Assembly (NCBI GenBank): GCA_902728285.1
Contig: CACVBU010000053.1
Span: 324,808-388,807, forward strand
Direction: 5' to 3'
DNA: 64,000 bases
Source of the DNA: Clytia hemisphaerica
Lineage: Eukaryota > Cnidaria > Hydrozoa > Leptothecata > Clytiidae
Shown here: positions 55,901 through 64,000 of the stretch, piece by piece
How positions within the stretch are numbered: the first letter of the stretch is position 1
Layout of the letters: each line of letters starts with the position of its first letter
Made by a program: the position numbers and the translations under genes
The notes under the pieces: generated by a model
The model's database searches: none
Told to the model about the DNA's origin: nothing
Seen by the model: the letters and a program-made list of their open reading frames with translations, nothing else

Positions 55901-58135
55901 GGAATGTAGTAAAGCAATCACCAATGGATTGGTATGTCTCGATGGTTTTCCTTATATTTGATATTCCCTCACTGAAACACTAAAAGAAAAAAACAATGTG
56001 AAATATCAACTTATGGTTTACTTTGTGTTTGGGAACTTATTTGGGAATTAATTTTGAGCGAGTTTATTAATAAGTCTTGCTTGAATAACCTCTCATTTCT
56101 GTTGGTTTAGGCTGAAAAAGATTTTGGGTAATTTAGGTAATAAGAAACAGGTTTACCCGGTCATTTGCGAAAAACTTTCTGTTATTAATCCAAGTAAATT
56201 CTTGCCAAGTTTTGAATGTTTATTCTGGCCAATACACTTTTCTCGAGATGCATACAACGTTTTCAAAATTGTTGCTTCTAGGGTAACACATCATTATTTT
56301 ACATGTAAATATCGTTTGTGAACGCTTGCGTTTTTTTTACTCATAACTACCTGATAAATGCCTTTTGATACCTATGTAGATTTAAGGTTGGATAATTATT
56401 CTGTTGTTGCAAACGGGACCTAAAATGCTTTTTAAACATCTCGAGAGGAGTTTATTCACTCTCAAATCTTATATATATATATATATATATAGTATGAAAA
56501 AATAAAATGTTTTCTCCTGTCAGAACTACAAACAACAAAGAGTGGCCGAATTCTTTTTCCTCTTAGAGAGACGATGTTACAATGAAAGGGTAATTAGTCC
56601 TCTCTGGGTCCCTCTGTCTTTATCCTGGCTTGGGACAGGCTGACTGTCATTTAAGACAGTCAGGCGACATTACCCCAGCGGCCTGTACAAGATGACAACA
56701 AACTCCAGGTAGACTGACAGGAGAAGAAAACAAAACATGAATCAACAAAGGTGTAAACACCTTAGACTCCTTTGGAGCCGACTGCACTAGACACCAGGCA
56801 GGGGACATCCTCGCACATCCTGATGTACTAGGCAAATATATATAGTATGAAAAAATAAAATGTTTTCTCCTGTCAGAACTACAAACAACATATATACCTA
56901 CTAGGTATTATTTCGAATAATGCACAGTTAAATTTCATTAAGTAACACTTTTTCATGAACCTATCTTTTATTTTCTGTTCTAGCTCTTTCGAATGTTATC
57001 TCAATGTCGTAACTTGGAATATCTAGATGTCTCACAAACGATAGTCTCTGATCTAGGACTGATGGGGTATGTTCAATTTCTTTGTGTGATATATTCGTTG
57101 AAGTGTGAAATTTGCATTGATCGTCTTGTGCTCTTTGACCCTTGTCGGTCTCCCTAAGAGCATGCTGCAACTGCTTCTTTTCAATTGAAGTTTCCCCTTA
57201 TTACTCGAAAGAAAAATGAAGGTTTTTCAGTTGGTCTGATCTAGCTTAACGGTTGAAAAAAGTTGCAGTATACTCGCATTACACACAATTTTAAGTGCCT
57301 ACTACTTATTATAAAGTTTTTCGTCCGAAAAAAACTGATCGAGTCAAAAAACCAATAGCAGGGTTTTCGGAGACTGGCCTTAATATATAACTCGCTCCTC
57401 ATTTCTACAGGTTATTCAAAGATGGCTGTCGAAACATGAAATATCTCGATGTATCTGGCTGTAGAGGTATCACTGACAAAACTTTGATTAAACTTTCGAC
57501 AGCTCTCGGTAGTAAGAAAAGTTCCAGTAATGCATGCTCGAATTGCACGTGCTTTCAACAACAAAGGATTGTGGGAGATAAATCACCACCGTCACCAAGG
57601 CAACCGAAGCAACTCGAAATATTAAGATTATCAGGATGTTTCAAGATCACAGACGCTGGTTTGAGGTTTGTGCGTGTTTTTCGTTGATTTGGTGTTCGTT
57701 CCCCAACTTTAATTGAACTTTTTTCTTTATGCAATGTCTAAGTATTTCCTCCTATTTCTAATTCCCCTCTTTTAAGGGTTAGGGATGAAAGTTCCGAGAA
57801 AGCCAAGAAATGGGAGACTGGAAATTTTCTTCAAAAGGGGAGATGCAAAAAGGGGGATCAGGCAGTCCCTTCTTTGAAACTCAATATATTTTTAAATTCT
57901 CAGGGCATTAACTAAACATGGTTGTCTGCAAAGATTACGTCATTTGGACCTATCAGGTTGCATCAATGTCACCAGTGCAGGTATTGAGAACCTGGTGACT
58001 AGTTGTCCGAACCTTGATCTTAATGAACTTTCATACTGTGATAACATTGAAACAGATTATGATTATTCTGCCAATGGATGTCAAAATCAAGGATGTTTAA
58101 ATCGTGTTTGTTGCAGAACTGGTGGTTTGGTTTGA
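46980..58135 (+). CDS. FBXL5: FBXL5-like iron-sensing F-box/LRR protein, 10 coding exons
   Basis: Exons 46980-47090, 51576-51911, 52297-52395, 52780-52837, 53295-53416, 53791-53951, 55730-55931, 56984-57066, 57411-57665, 57904-58135. Phases agree and give 552 residues. An N-terminal hemerythrin-like domain keeps the di-iron ligands: H24, H66, E67, E70, H143, E147 and a histidine among H93/H95/H97. The F-box lies near 216-258 (LPIEMLTVIFSYL). Leucine-rich repeats follow, and the C-terminus has C521, C535, C545 and C546, spaced exactly like the cysteines that hold a [2Fe-2S] cluster in vertebrate FBXL5. There it is the substrate receptor of an SCF ligase that degrades IRP2 when iron and oxygen suffice. 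It is shorter than the human protein (about 690) because the disordered insert between LRRs is reduced. Intron 1 is 4.5 kb and full of repeats. Confidence 0.96.
47683..48538. mobile_element. TIR element in FBXL5 intron 1
   Basis: GTGAGAGGTCCTAAATCCGA then CACCACTGCCTAA at the left is inverted at the right (ttaggcagtggtg ... cctctcac). About 34-bp arms, 856 bp in total. A frame at 47983-48309 inside shows no known domain and is not called. Confidence 0.7.
48628..50348. mobile_element. Foldback-type element rich in ATCGAT, FBXL5 intron 1
   Basis: Arms of about 590-610 bp (48628-49217 and 49737-50348) are inverted copies with over 85 percent identity by eye, around a spacer of about 520 bp. From outside inward each arm has AAAGTTACCGTTTTATTTAG, GGCGTTTATTC blocks, a CTTTTTACGCCGG segment, then about 400 bp crowded with ATCGAT/AATCGATA in both orientations. 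No transposase is present. No clear target duplication was found. Confidence 0.8.
52945..53268. mobile_element. Degenerate MITE with a nested palindrome, FBXL5 intron 4
   Basis: The ends recall the 43132-43380 family (CTTCAAGGGAAAATAAG and GGACCTGAGACTTGGCCCC). At about 53053-53193 a palindrome with AAGAAATACAGCTGCTTTGA and its near-inverse is nested inside; it contains two TGACGTC sequences. Confidence 0.5.
54132..55672. mobile_element. Foldback-type element in FBXL5 intron 6
   Basis: Left arm motifs (CCACTTTCCATTCG, AGTTTTCGATTTCCAAGGTT, then tandem units with ACTTTTTGGGTTGGAAATTT) reappear inverted in the right arm (TTTTGGCTTTTTTCCAACTG units, AACCTTGGAAATCGAAAATT, CGAATGGAAAACTG). The centre at about 54850-55110 is unrelated and less A/T-rich. 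No coding capacity; the frames in the repeats are read-through of the tandem units. Confidence 0.65.
56470..56892. repeat. AT microsatellite and direct repeat around a 300-bp insert, FBXL5 intron 7
   Basis: A block starting TATATATAGTATGAAAAAAT and ending ACTACAAACAAC (about 53 bp) occurs at about 56487-56541 and again at about 56838-56890. Between them lies about 300 bp of more GC-rich sequence. The first copy is preceded by an (AT)n run. Either a tandem duplication or an insertion with an unusually long flanking repeat. Confidence 0.6.
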
Positions 58136-58232
58136 TGAATTTGTTAACGGTAAGAAACTACAAATTATGGTATGCTAATGCTCATTTGGCTATTGCGTTT
58201 CAATCTCATCAGAGATTTTTACATCTACTGTA

Positions 58233-58238
58233 AATAAA
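58233..58238 (+). terminator. FBXL5 poly(A) signal
   Basis: AATAAA about 100 bp after the FBXL5 stop codon, followed by GT/T-rich sequence (AGTGTTCG, then TTATTTTGGTG). Confidence 0.6.
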
Positions 58239-58569
58239 GTAGTGTTCGATTGAAAAATGACAATATGTAATTATTTTGGTGAATGTACGAAATCTCCTAT
58301 CGTTTTTTGTATGTCACTGTACATTCTGTTTGTTTTTTCGTTTTTCAAATCATAATTGTATTTTTGTATTCTTTTTTATTTACGAATTTTTTGAGCCGTT
58401 TTGTTATTTGAATCTTAGGCTTTGCGTGGATCAAAATAATGATTGTGTAAGCCAGACTGAAAATCACATTATGTGTTTCTTCAAACCTTTGTTGTTGCCT
58501 AAATGTCGTGAAAGTTTCTTCCGTCCTCGTGGAATGCGGGGATTAACTAAACCTTGAGTAAATTTCCTT

Positions 58570-58797
58570 TAAAGGGACATAACAGTACTTGCGAAATTTG
58601 TAAACAAACTGTATGCAGCGGCTACAAAATCAAAACAAATGTCACATGTCAAAATAAAAAAAATTAAACCAAATATGGCTAATTTTGATTGTTCAATTGT
58701 TTGACAAGTTTGTTTTGGACACGTGATTTTAATTGTTCTCTTTAATGACACGTGGTTCGCGCAATGTTTACATTTTACTACTTTTATGTCCCTTTAA
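58570..58797. mobile_element. TTAA-flanked palindromic MITE
   Basis: TTAA-AGGGACATAACAGTA at the left and TACTTTTATGTCCCT-TTAA at the right. 228 bp, TTAA at both ends as for piggyBac-type elements. Two ACACGTG/CACGTG-like E-box sequences lie inside. Confidence 0.65.
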
Positions 58798-59039
58798 GTG
58801 TGTATTTGTTTTTGGTACCATATAGAAACCACTCTGAAGGAAATTACTCCCTGACATGGTTTCCTCATGGTAGCAAACAGTAGTGCACATTCAAAGCGAA
58901 TGGACTTTTCTTATTTCTACTCAATAACAACAAACTATTTGAGGTATTTTTCCAAAGCATTTTGTAAATAATTATATCCTAAATATTGTACATATTGAAA
59001 ATTTCTTTTGATTGAATATAAGAAATATACCGTGGCATC

Positions 59040-59314
59040 TTAACCTTTCCAAGCCGCTAACTTTTTTGAAAAAGGCCAAAAAGTTCATCATTTTTTTCTG
59101 GAAATTTATTCTTTCAAAGGCCATTTCTTGACCAGGACAAATGATTCAGGTATCAACTTTGGTATCGTTGGAAAGCTCTTTCTGTCAGCTACAAAAAATA
59201 GCGATTTTTTTTCTCTGAATCTCAAGTGGTCAGGAGTAATGACCAAAAGACTGTGTATCGGTAAAATGACCTTTTCAAGACGTATATATACGCCATTCGC
59301 CTTCTAAGGGTTAA
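59040..59314. mobile_element. piggyBac-type MITE, copy 2
   Basis: TTAACC ... GGGTTAA ends; the body is a close copy of 31436-31689, with both TTAA borders intact. It sits between two convergent genes. Confidence 0.8.
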
Positions 59315-59480
59315 ACTCAATTTCAAAGAAAGATCGTTGATTTACTGAATTGAACCAAATAACGTTTTAAAAGTGTGTCCTAAAATTCCTGTAATTAAAT
59401 ATTATCAAAATTGTCTACAAAGGTTATTACAAAAAATGTTTATAAATTAAAATAAGTAATAGCAAATGACTATACAGTCT

Positions 59481-62400
59481 TCAAAGCAGGCTGTTGTCAC
59501 CAGTCTTTTCAGCGGTCTCTTCTTTGTTTTCACTTGTAGTTTCAACTGAACTATCGTTTTCTCCCTTAGTGGTAGTACTGCCTGGAGCTTTTTCTTCGTT
59601 ATTTTCATTGTTTTCATTCACGATGTACGGACCCCAAGTTGTCACAGGTTGTTTTGTTTCAACAATCTCACCAAGGTTTTCAACTTCCATGGTATCCTTA
59701 TCAGCAATCTCCTTTTCGTCAACACTGTTTGCAGCACTTTCAACGGCACTTTCTACGGCACTTTCAATGGCCTTCTCTTTTTCTTCGCTATCATCTATTC
59801 CAACAACATTGTTAGCTTCCCCATCAACATTTTTAACATTGTCTTCGCTGTCAACCTTGTTTCCAACACTCTTTTCAACAATTTTCTCACCATTTTTAAC
59901 ATTTCTGTTCCCACCTTCGACATCACTTTTCTGCTCTTCACCATCAACACTTTTCTGCTCTCCGCCTTCGTCACCTTTCTTTTTCTTGTCTTCCAAAATT
60001 TGTTGAGAGATCAACTTATGATATGCACCTCTTTTCTCCATCAGGTCGTCATGGTTACCTTGCTCCACAACAGTCCCGTCTTTCATGCACACGATATTAT
60101 CAGCATTTCGAATGGTACTCAACCGGTGCGCAATCACAATGACGGTTCGTCCTTTCATCAATTTCTCCAACGCCTCTTGAACCTCTTTCTCGTTCTCAGA
60201 ATCTAGCGATGATGTAGCTTCGTCCAATATCAAAATCTTTGGATTCCTTATGGCCGCGCGGGCGATTGCAATTCTCTGTAACTGTCCACCTGACAAATCA
60301 TTCCCGCCATACCCAGCAAACGTATAATATCCTTCACGAAATTTTGATATGAAATCACAATTGGCTAATTTCCCAGCAGCTTCCAATTCAGCATAGGTAC
60401 ATTGATCAGAATCGACCATTCCATACGCGATATTCTCAGCAAGTGGTCTGTTAAATAGCTCAGGGCTCTGATCGACGACTGCCAGATTGGATCTGAAATA
60501 CTCGACATCGAAGGACTTCAGATCCTCGCCATCTACGGTGATGGAACCAGATGAGGGGTCATAAAGACGAGTTACCAGTTTTGCAATGGTGCTTTTCCCG
60601 GCTCCTGATTTTCCAACGATTGCAGTCATACAATTGGATTTAATTGTCAGATTCAAGCCCTTCAAAACTTGGTCTTTGGGTCGAGACGGATATTTGAATT
60701 TGACATCCTTGAAAACAATTTCTCCTGAAATAATAAATTGAAAAAGTATAATTATGATGAGGTATGGCTGTTTGGTTGTTTGGTCATTTAATGGGAATGG
60801 TTTTCGAATTCTCGCCTTTCTCTATATTATTTTTATATATTGATGTCTTTTAATCAAAGGACAAGCTTTTGAAGCTTAAGACTTTCAGTTGGTCGCCAGG
60901 TATGCAAAAGATGGTATGGTACGGTATGCATTTCAACCATTTTCCCACGTGTTTTTTTCTATGTTTTTCAATGTAAATTCAAAATTCATACCTTTGATGT
61001 TTTCTGGTTTATTGGTGCCGTTAATCATCTTTGGTTGCGTTTCTCTGAGAGTTGTGCATCTCTTAACATCATGGAAACCACGTCCCACCCACATCAAGTT
61101 ATCTCTTACTTCACAAAACAACCCATGAAGTTGTTGATATAGAATAATAAATCCAATGAAATCAGATGACGTCATACCACTGTCGCCCGTGTAGCGAATG
61201 TAACCGTAGTAAATCATTCCGATGTATTCACAAGCATCAATGAAGTCTTCCAAGAAGCTTCTGAAGTATTCCCAGCTCATTCCTGAAAAGATGAAAAGAT
61301 CATAAATGTACAAAAAATAAGGTAAAATTAGGCTATGAGATCATTTCCCATTTTCCATGTTCAATATTCTTTCCCCTTACCTTTTTTCATGCTTTGAATA
61401 AGTGATTCGAACCACTCATCATACTCGCGTTGATGGTATCGTTCTTTGGCGAATGTTTTCACTGTACTGATCATCTCAAAAACGTCGTACGAAATTTGAC
61501 CATGTACACGATCGATTTGAACCTGAAATGGAAAGGTGATTGGAATTGTGACCAATTCAGTAAATAAAAGCCCTAATTAGGGTATGTTTACATACAAGGC
61601 TTTAAGCTAAATTTGCTTGAAAACTGGTTAAGGTTCTTTATAAAAGAGGACATTTTTAGCTCATTAGAAGTGTTGCCTTTATGAATTCTGCTGTGGCTTT
61701 ATCTACTATTGCGTATATATGCAAACACAATAGCGCGAAGCGATATTCTCTTTTGGAAAGAGAGAATACTCATCGGTGAATTAAAGTATTCATCATACCT
61801 GTTTCTTCCACCTTTCAATGTCTCGTTTGATGAAGTAGCTCACGATGAAGTAATTGAAGAAGGTCGTAAAGAAGACAGACGCCAAACCAAGATTCAAATC
61901 CATACTGATGAGATAGTAGCACACTACGAAGTAACGTGCCACCGAAGTAATGATGTTAGGGATAGTATCGAAGAGAAGATCGTGCAACGATTGGACATTC
62001 ATATAGCTGTGGATGTTCTTAGTTTCATCAAAGAACCGTTTGTCCAGGAATAAAGCATGGACAAAAAGATCACGTCCCATTTGTGCTGTTTTGGTATCTG
62101 ATAAATACTTCATCAAGAAGCTATTCATGATATTGAAGAAACTGAGAGACATACGAACGGTGAAATAGTATAGCATTAGTGATCGACACAAACTGAGATA
62201 TGATCCATCACATGTGAAGAAGATCCCACAAAACATCTCTTCCAACGTGTTCATCTTACGCCAGTTGATGGATTTTGGGTCGGTAGCGATTGCTGTTAAT
62301 ATCTGTCCTTCCAATAGTGATTTATGAGCACCAACAGCTAAATTCAACGACATGAAGAAGATGGTAGAAAGAAACATGAGGAACTCAGCTTTCTGAGCCA

Positions 62401-63683
62401 TGCTTTCGTAAAGAGTGTAAAAGACTTCGAATAACTCGTAATTATCTTCGTCTTCTGACGAACAATAACCTCGTTGTGTTGCCATATCCCGACAATGGTC
62501 GATACTTTTATTGTTACCCGTCTTTTTAGTGACGCTTGATCGTAGACAATCAACGAGGATGGCACCCCGACCTCGCTTTTTACTGCAAATATCTTTGATC
62601 TTCTTCCAAGCGTTTTGAGTCTGCCTTTGGTCATGAAAATGGTAATAGTCGAGATCTAGGTCAAGGATTTCTTGGTCGGAGTCAGAGTCTGATTCGTCGT
62701 CACTCACGTCACTCGCATTGTCGTCGGTTGTTGTTTCGACAACGTCTTTTGTCGGCTCTTTATCGGGTTTACTTTCATTTTCGTTGTCAGCCTCTTTCTT
62801 AGTGGTTTCTAATGCGGGTTCCTCTTGTTTTTCTGGTATAGAAGTAAATGCATCTGATGGGAAAAATTCTTTATCCTCGATAAGTGATACACCACGACAA
62901 AGGTTGGGACGTTTACGTTCCTCGGTTGGAGTTTTAGCTTCCCTGGAAGTACTACGATGAAACGACGATGTACTTCGTTGATAAAGTGGTGATAGTGGTA
63001 TTTGTTCGTCTAGAGTGTCATCCCGAGATGAAGCTCGCTGAAGAACAGCAACTGCATCATTGATGTTCAGTGCTTCGCTGTTCAGCCGCTTACGTAAACT
63101 TTTTCGTCGTCCAAGAGTCACTCCCGATTCACTAAAATGACGTTTGCTCTCGTCATTGTCGTCAACTTTGTCATTACTTTCATCCTTTTCATCTTCTTTT
63201 TCATGTGGTTTATTTCTGGTTCGTTGGAAAGGTCGGGTAGGAGCCACACCTTCCAGTAGAAGTTCATTGTCAAGGTCGGCATCCTCTTTCTCTGCATAAT
63301 AAGCCAACACGTACCTTAAATAAAAAGGGTTATGTAAATATTGGACACTTGAAAAGTCCCAATAACTCCTACCTCCGGAAAGATAGACCTCATGTCTCAA
63401 TAGTAATTCATATGTTAGAAGTAAGAAAACGTCGCATTTAATCTTTTCAGCTCACGCATTCTTAATCGAAAAGTTACCCAATCTTTCAGATACAAAGGTT
63501 TGAGTTATTATAATCAAATATAGATAAAAAAATAATGTTCTATTATTAGATTAGCTGAAGCATATGAATTGAAATCTCACCAGGATTTTGGATGTGTTTT
63601 ATTCAAATCATCTTTTGGCACCGGTTGTTGTTCTGAACCAATCAATTCGCCTCGGTGGATCTTCAAACAAACGATCTCATAAC
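59481..63683 (-). CDS. ABC half-transporter, ABCB/TAP-like, 3' part (partial)
   Basis: Exons in order: 63683-63581, 63314-61799, 61522-61381, 61282-60992, 60724-59481. Phases agree; the N-terminus lies beyond the window or in exons not seen. About 1098 residues are encoded here. First comes a long acidic, Ser-rich region with no domain, then six probable membrane segments (from EFLMFLSTIFFMSLNLAVG to FIGFIILYQQL) of a type 1 exporter, then one complete ATPase domain: Walker A GKSGAGKST, Q-loop DQSP, signature LSGGQLQRIAIARA, Walker B ILILDEATSSLD, H-loop AHRLST. A tail of about 165 acidic residues with SAVESAVESAANS repeats follows. One TMD plus one NBD means it should dimerise. The substrate is unknown; both acidic extensions are unusual for ABCB half-transporters. 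Confidence 0.88.
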
Positions 63684-64000
63684 CTGAAGTGGAAATACAA
63701 TGTTTCACTTTTCTGAAAACGTCGTATGATTTCAATGAGACATGTGTAACTGTATTTTTTTCTTCTCATTTGCAGAGCTAGTCAAGTACAGATGGACCTG
63801 TTCATTTACTCACTTTGATTGTACACGTCTTTTTTTTTTAAGAAACACACTTTTAAGAAACAAGAGGCTCAGAATGCCTAAAAACTAAGAAACATCTAAG
63901 AAACATGCTGAGGCTGAGAATGAGAAAATAACATTTTTTAATTCGGTTTCTTTTAAGAACCTTCCAACCCATCCCCCATGAGGCTGATTATGTTAAAAAG
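63684..64000. other. Intron or upstream region of the ABC gene with a dispersed repeat
   Basis: No exon is recognised. At 63840-63960 AAGAAACAT and GAGGCTGAGAATG motifs belong to the loose repeat family also seen at 1795-1870, 32820-32900 and 33084-33190. Confidence 0.4.

Larger units (their letters stand above)
58136..59480. other. Convergent intergenic region FBXL5 / ABC transporter
   Basis: The two genes end toward each other. The interval holds the FBXL5 3' UTR and poly(A) signal and two TTAA-type MITEs (listed). No other gene is supported. Confidence 0.5.

Noticed and set aside
59494-60206. Plus-strand frames of 170 and 185 codons opposite the ABC transporter
   Set aside because: Antisense shadows of the last ABC exon, whose minus-strand frame has all ATPase motifs.

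Overview
The window is animal nuclear DNA: AT-rich, intron-bearing, with canonical GT/AG splice sites, metazoan-type genes (RAD18, FBXL5, SAYSD1, an ABCB-like transporter) and a BEL/Pao LTR retrotransposon, a class known mainly from animals. Nothing identifies the species. The repeat-loaded but compact gene layout fits a non-vertebrate such as a cnidarian; that is inference. No bacterial operon, CRISPR array, rRNA or convincing tRNA was seen.

Layout. 1-4.9 kb: gene-free, with inverted-repeat elements and a short minisatellite. 4.9-12.3 kb: a complete, young BEL/Pao element (LTRs 4926-5428 and 11593-12094, 5-bp target duplication GTCGG) inserted into an older palindromic MITE. 13.5-15.0 kb: an MFS transporter gene with an uninterrupted coding exon. 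15.1-23.8 kb: nested inverted-repeat elements, no genes. 23.8-24.9 kb: an orphan glycosyltransferase-like gene. 25.7-26.6 kb: another TIR element. 27.0-35.6 kb: an 8.6-kb foldback-type element. Its two inverted arms are satellite arrays (36 monomers of about 175 bp), and a 9-bp duplication (TAAAAAACT) flanks it. 36.3-44.1 kb (minus): RAD18 in 13 coding exons. 46.2-46.7 kb (minus): SAYSD1. 47.0-58.1 kb (plus): FBXL5 in 10 coding exons, head-to-head with SAYSD1 across about 300 bp. 59.5-63.7 kb (minus): the 3' part of an ABC half-transporter, continuing beyond the window.

The host genes do not form a pathway. RAD18 acts in DNA-damage tolerance, FBXL5 in iron and oxygen sensing, SAYSD1 at the ER translocon, and the MFS and ABC proteins in membrane transport. 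Exons of RAD18, FBXL5 and the ABC gene were joined by hand. Splice phases agree at every internal junction, which gives a 1020-aa RAD18 and a 552-aa FBXL5.

The most unusual object is the 8.6-kb foldback element. Nearly every monomer carries the palindrome GTCACGTGAC, three bases, then the palindrome GGGAAATTCCC. The left arm is organised as a five-monomer higher-order repeat of about 857 bp. Other notable points are a correctly phased -1 slippery heptamer between gag and pol of the BEL element, a RAD18 about twice the vertebrate length with PIP-like and SUMO-interaction-like motifs, an FBXL5 that keeps both its hemerythrin ligands and its C-terminal cysteine set, and a second foldback element in FBXL5 intron 1 packed with ATCGAT.
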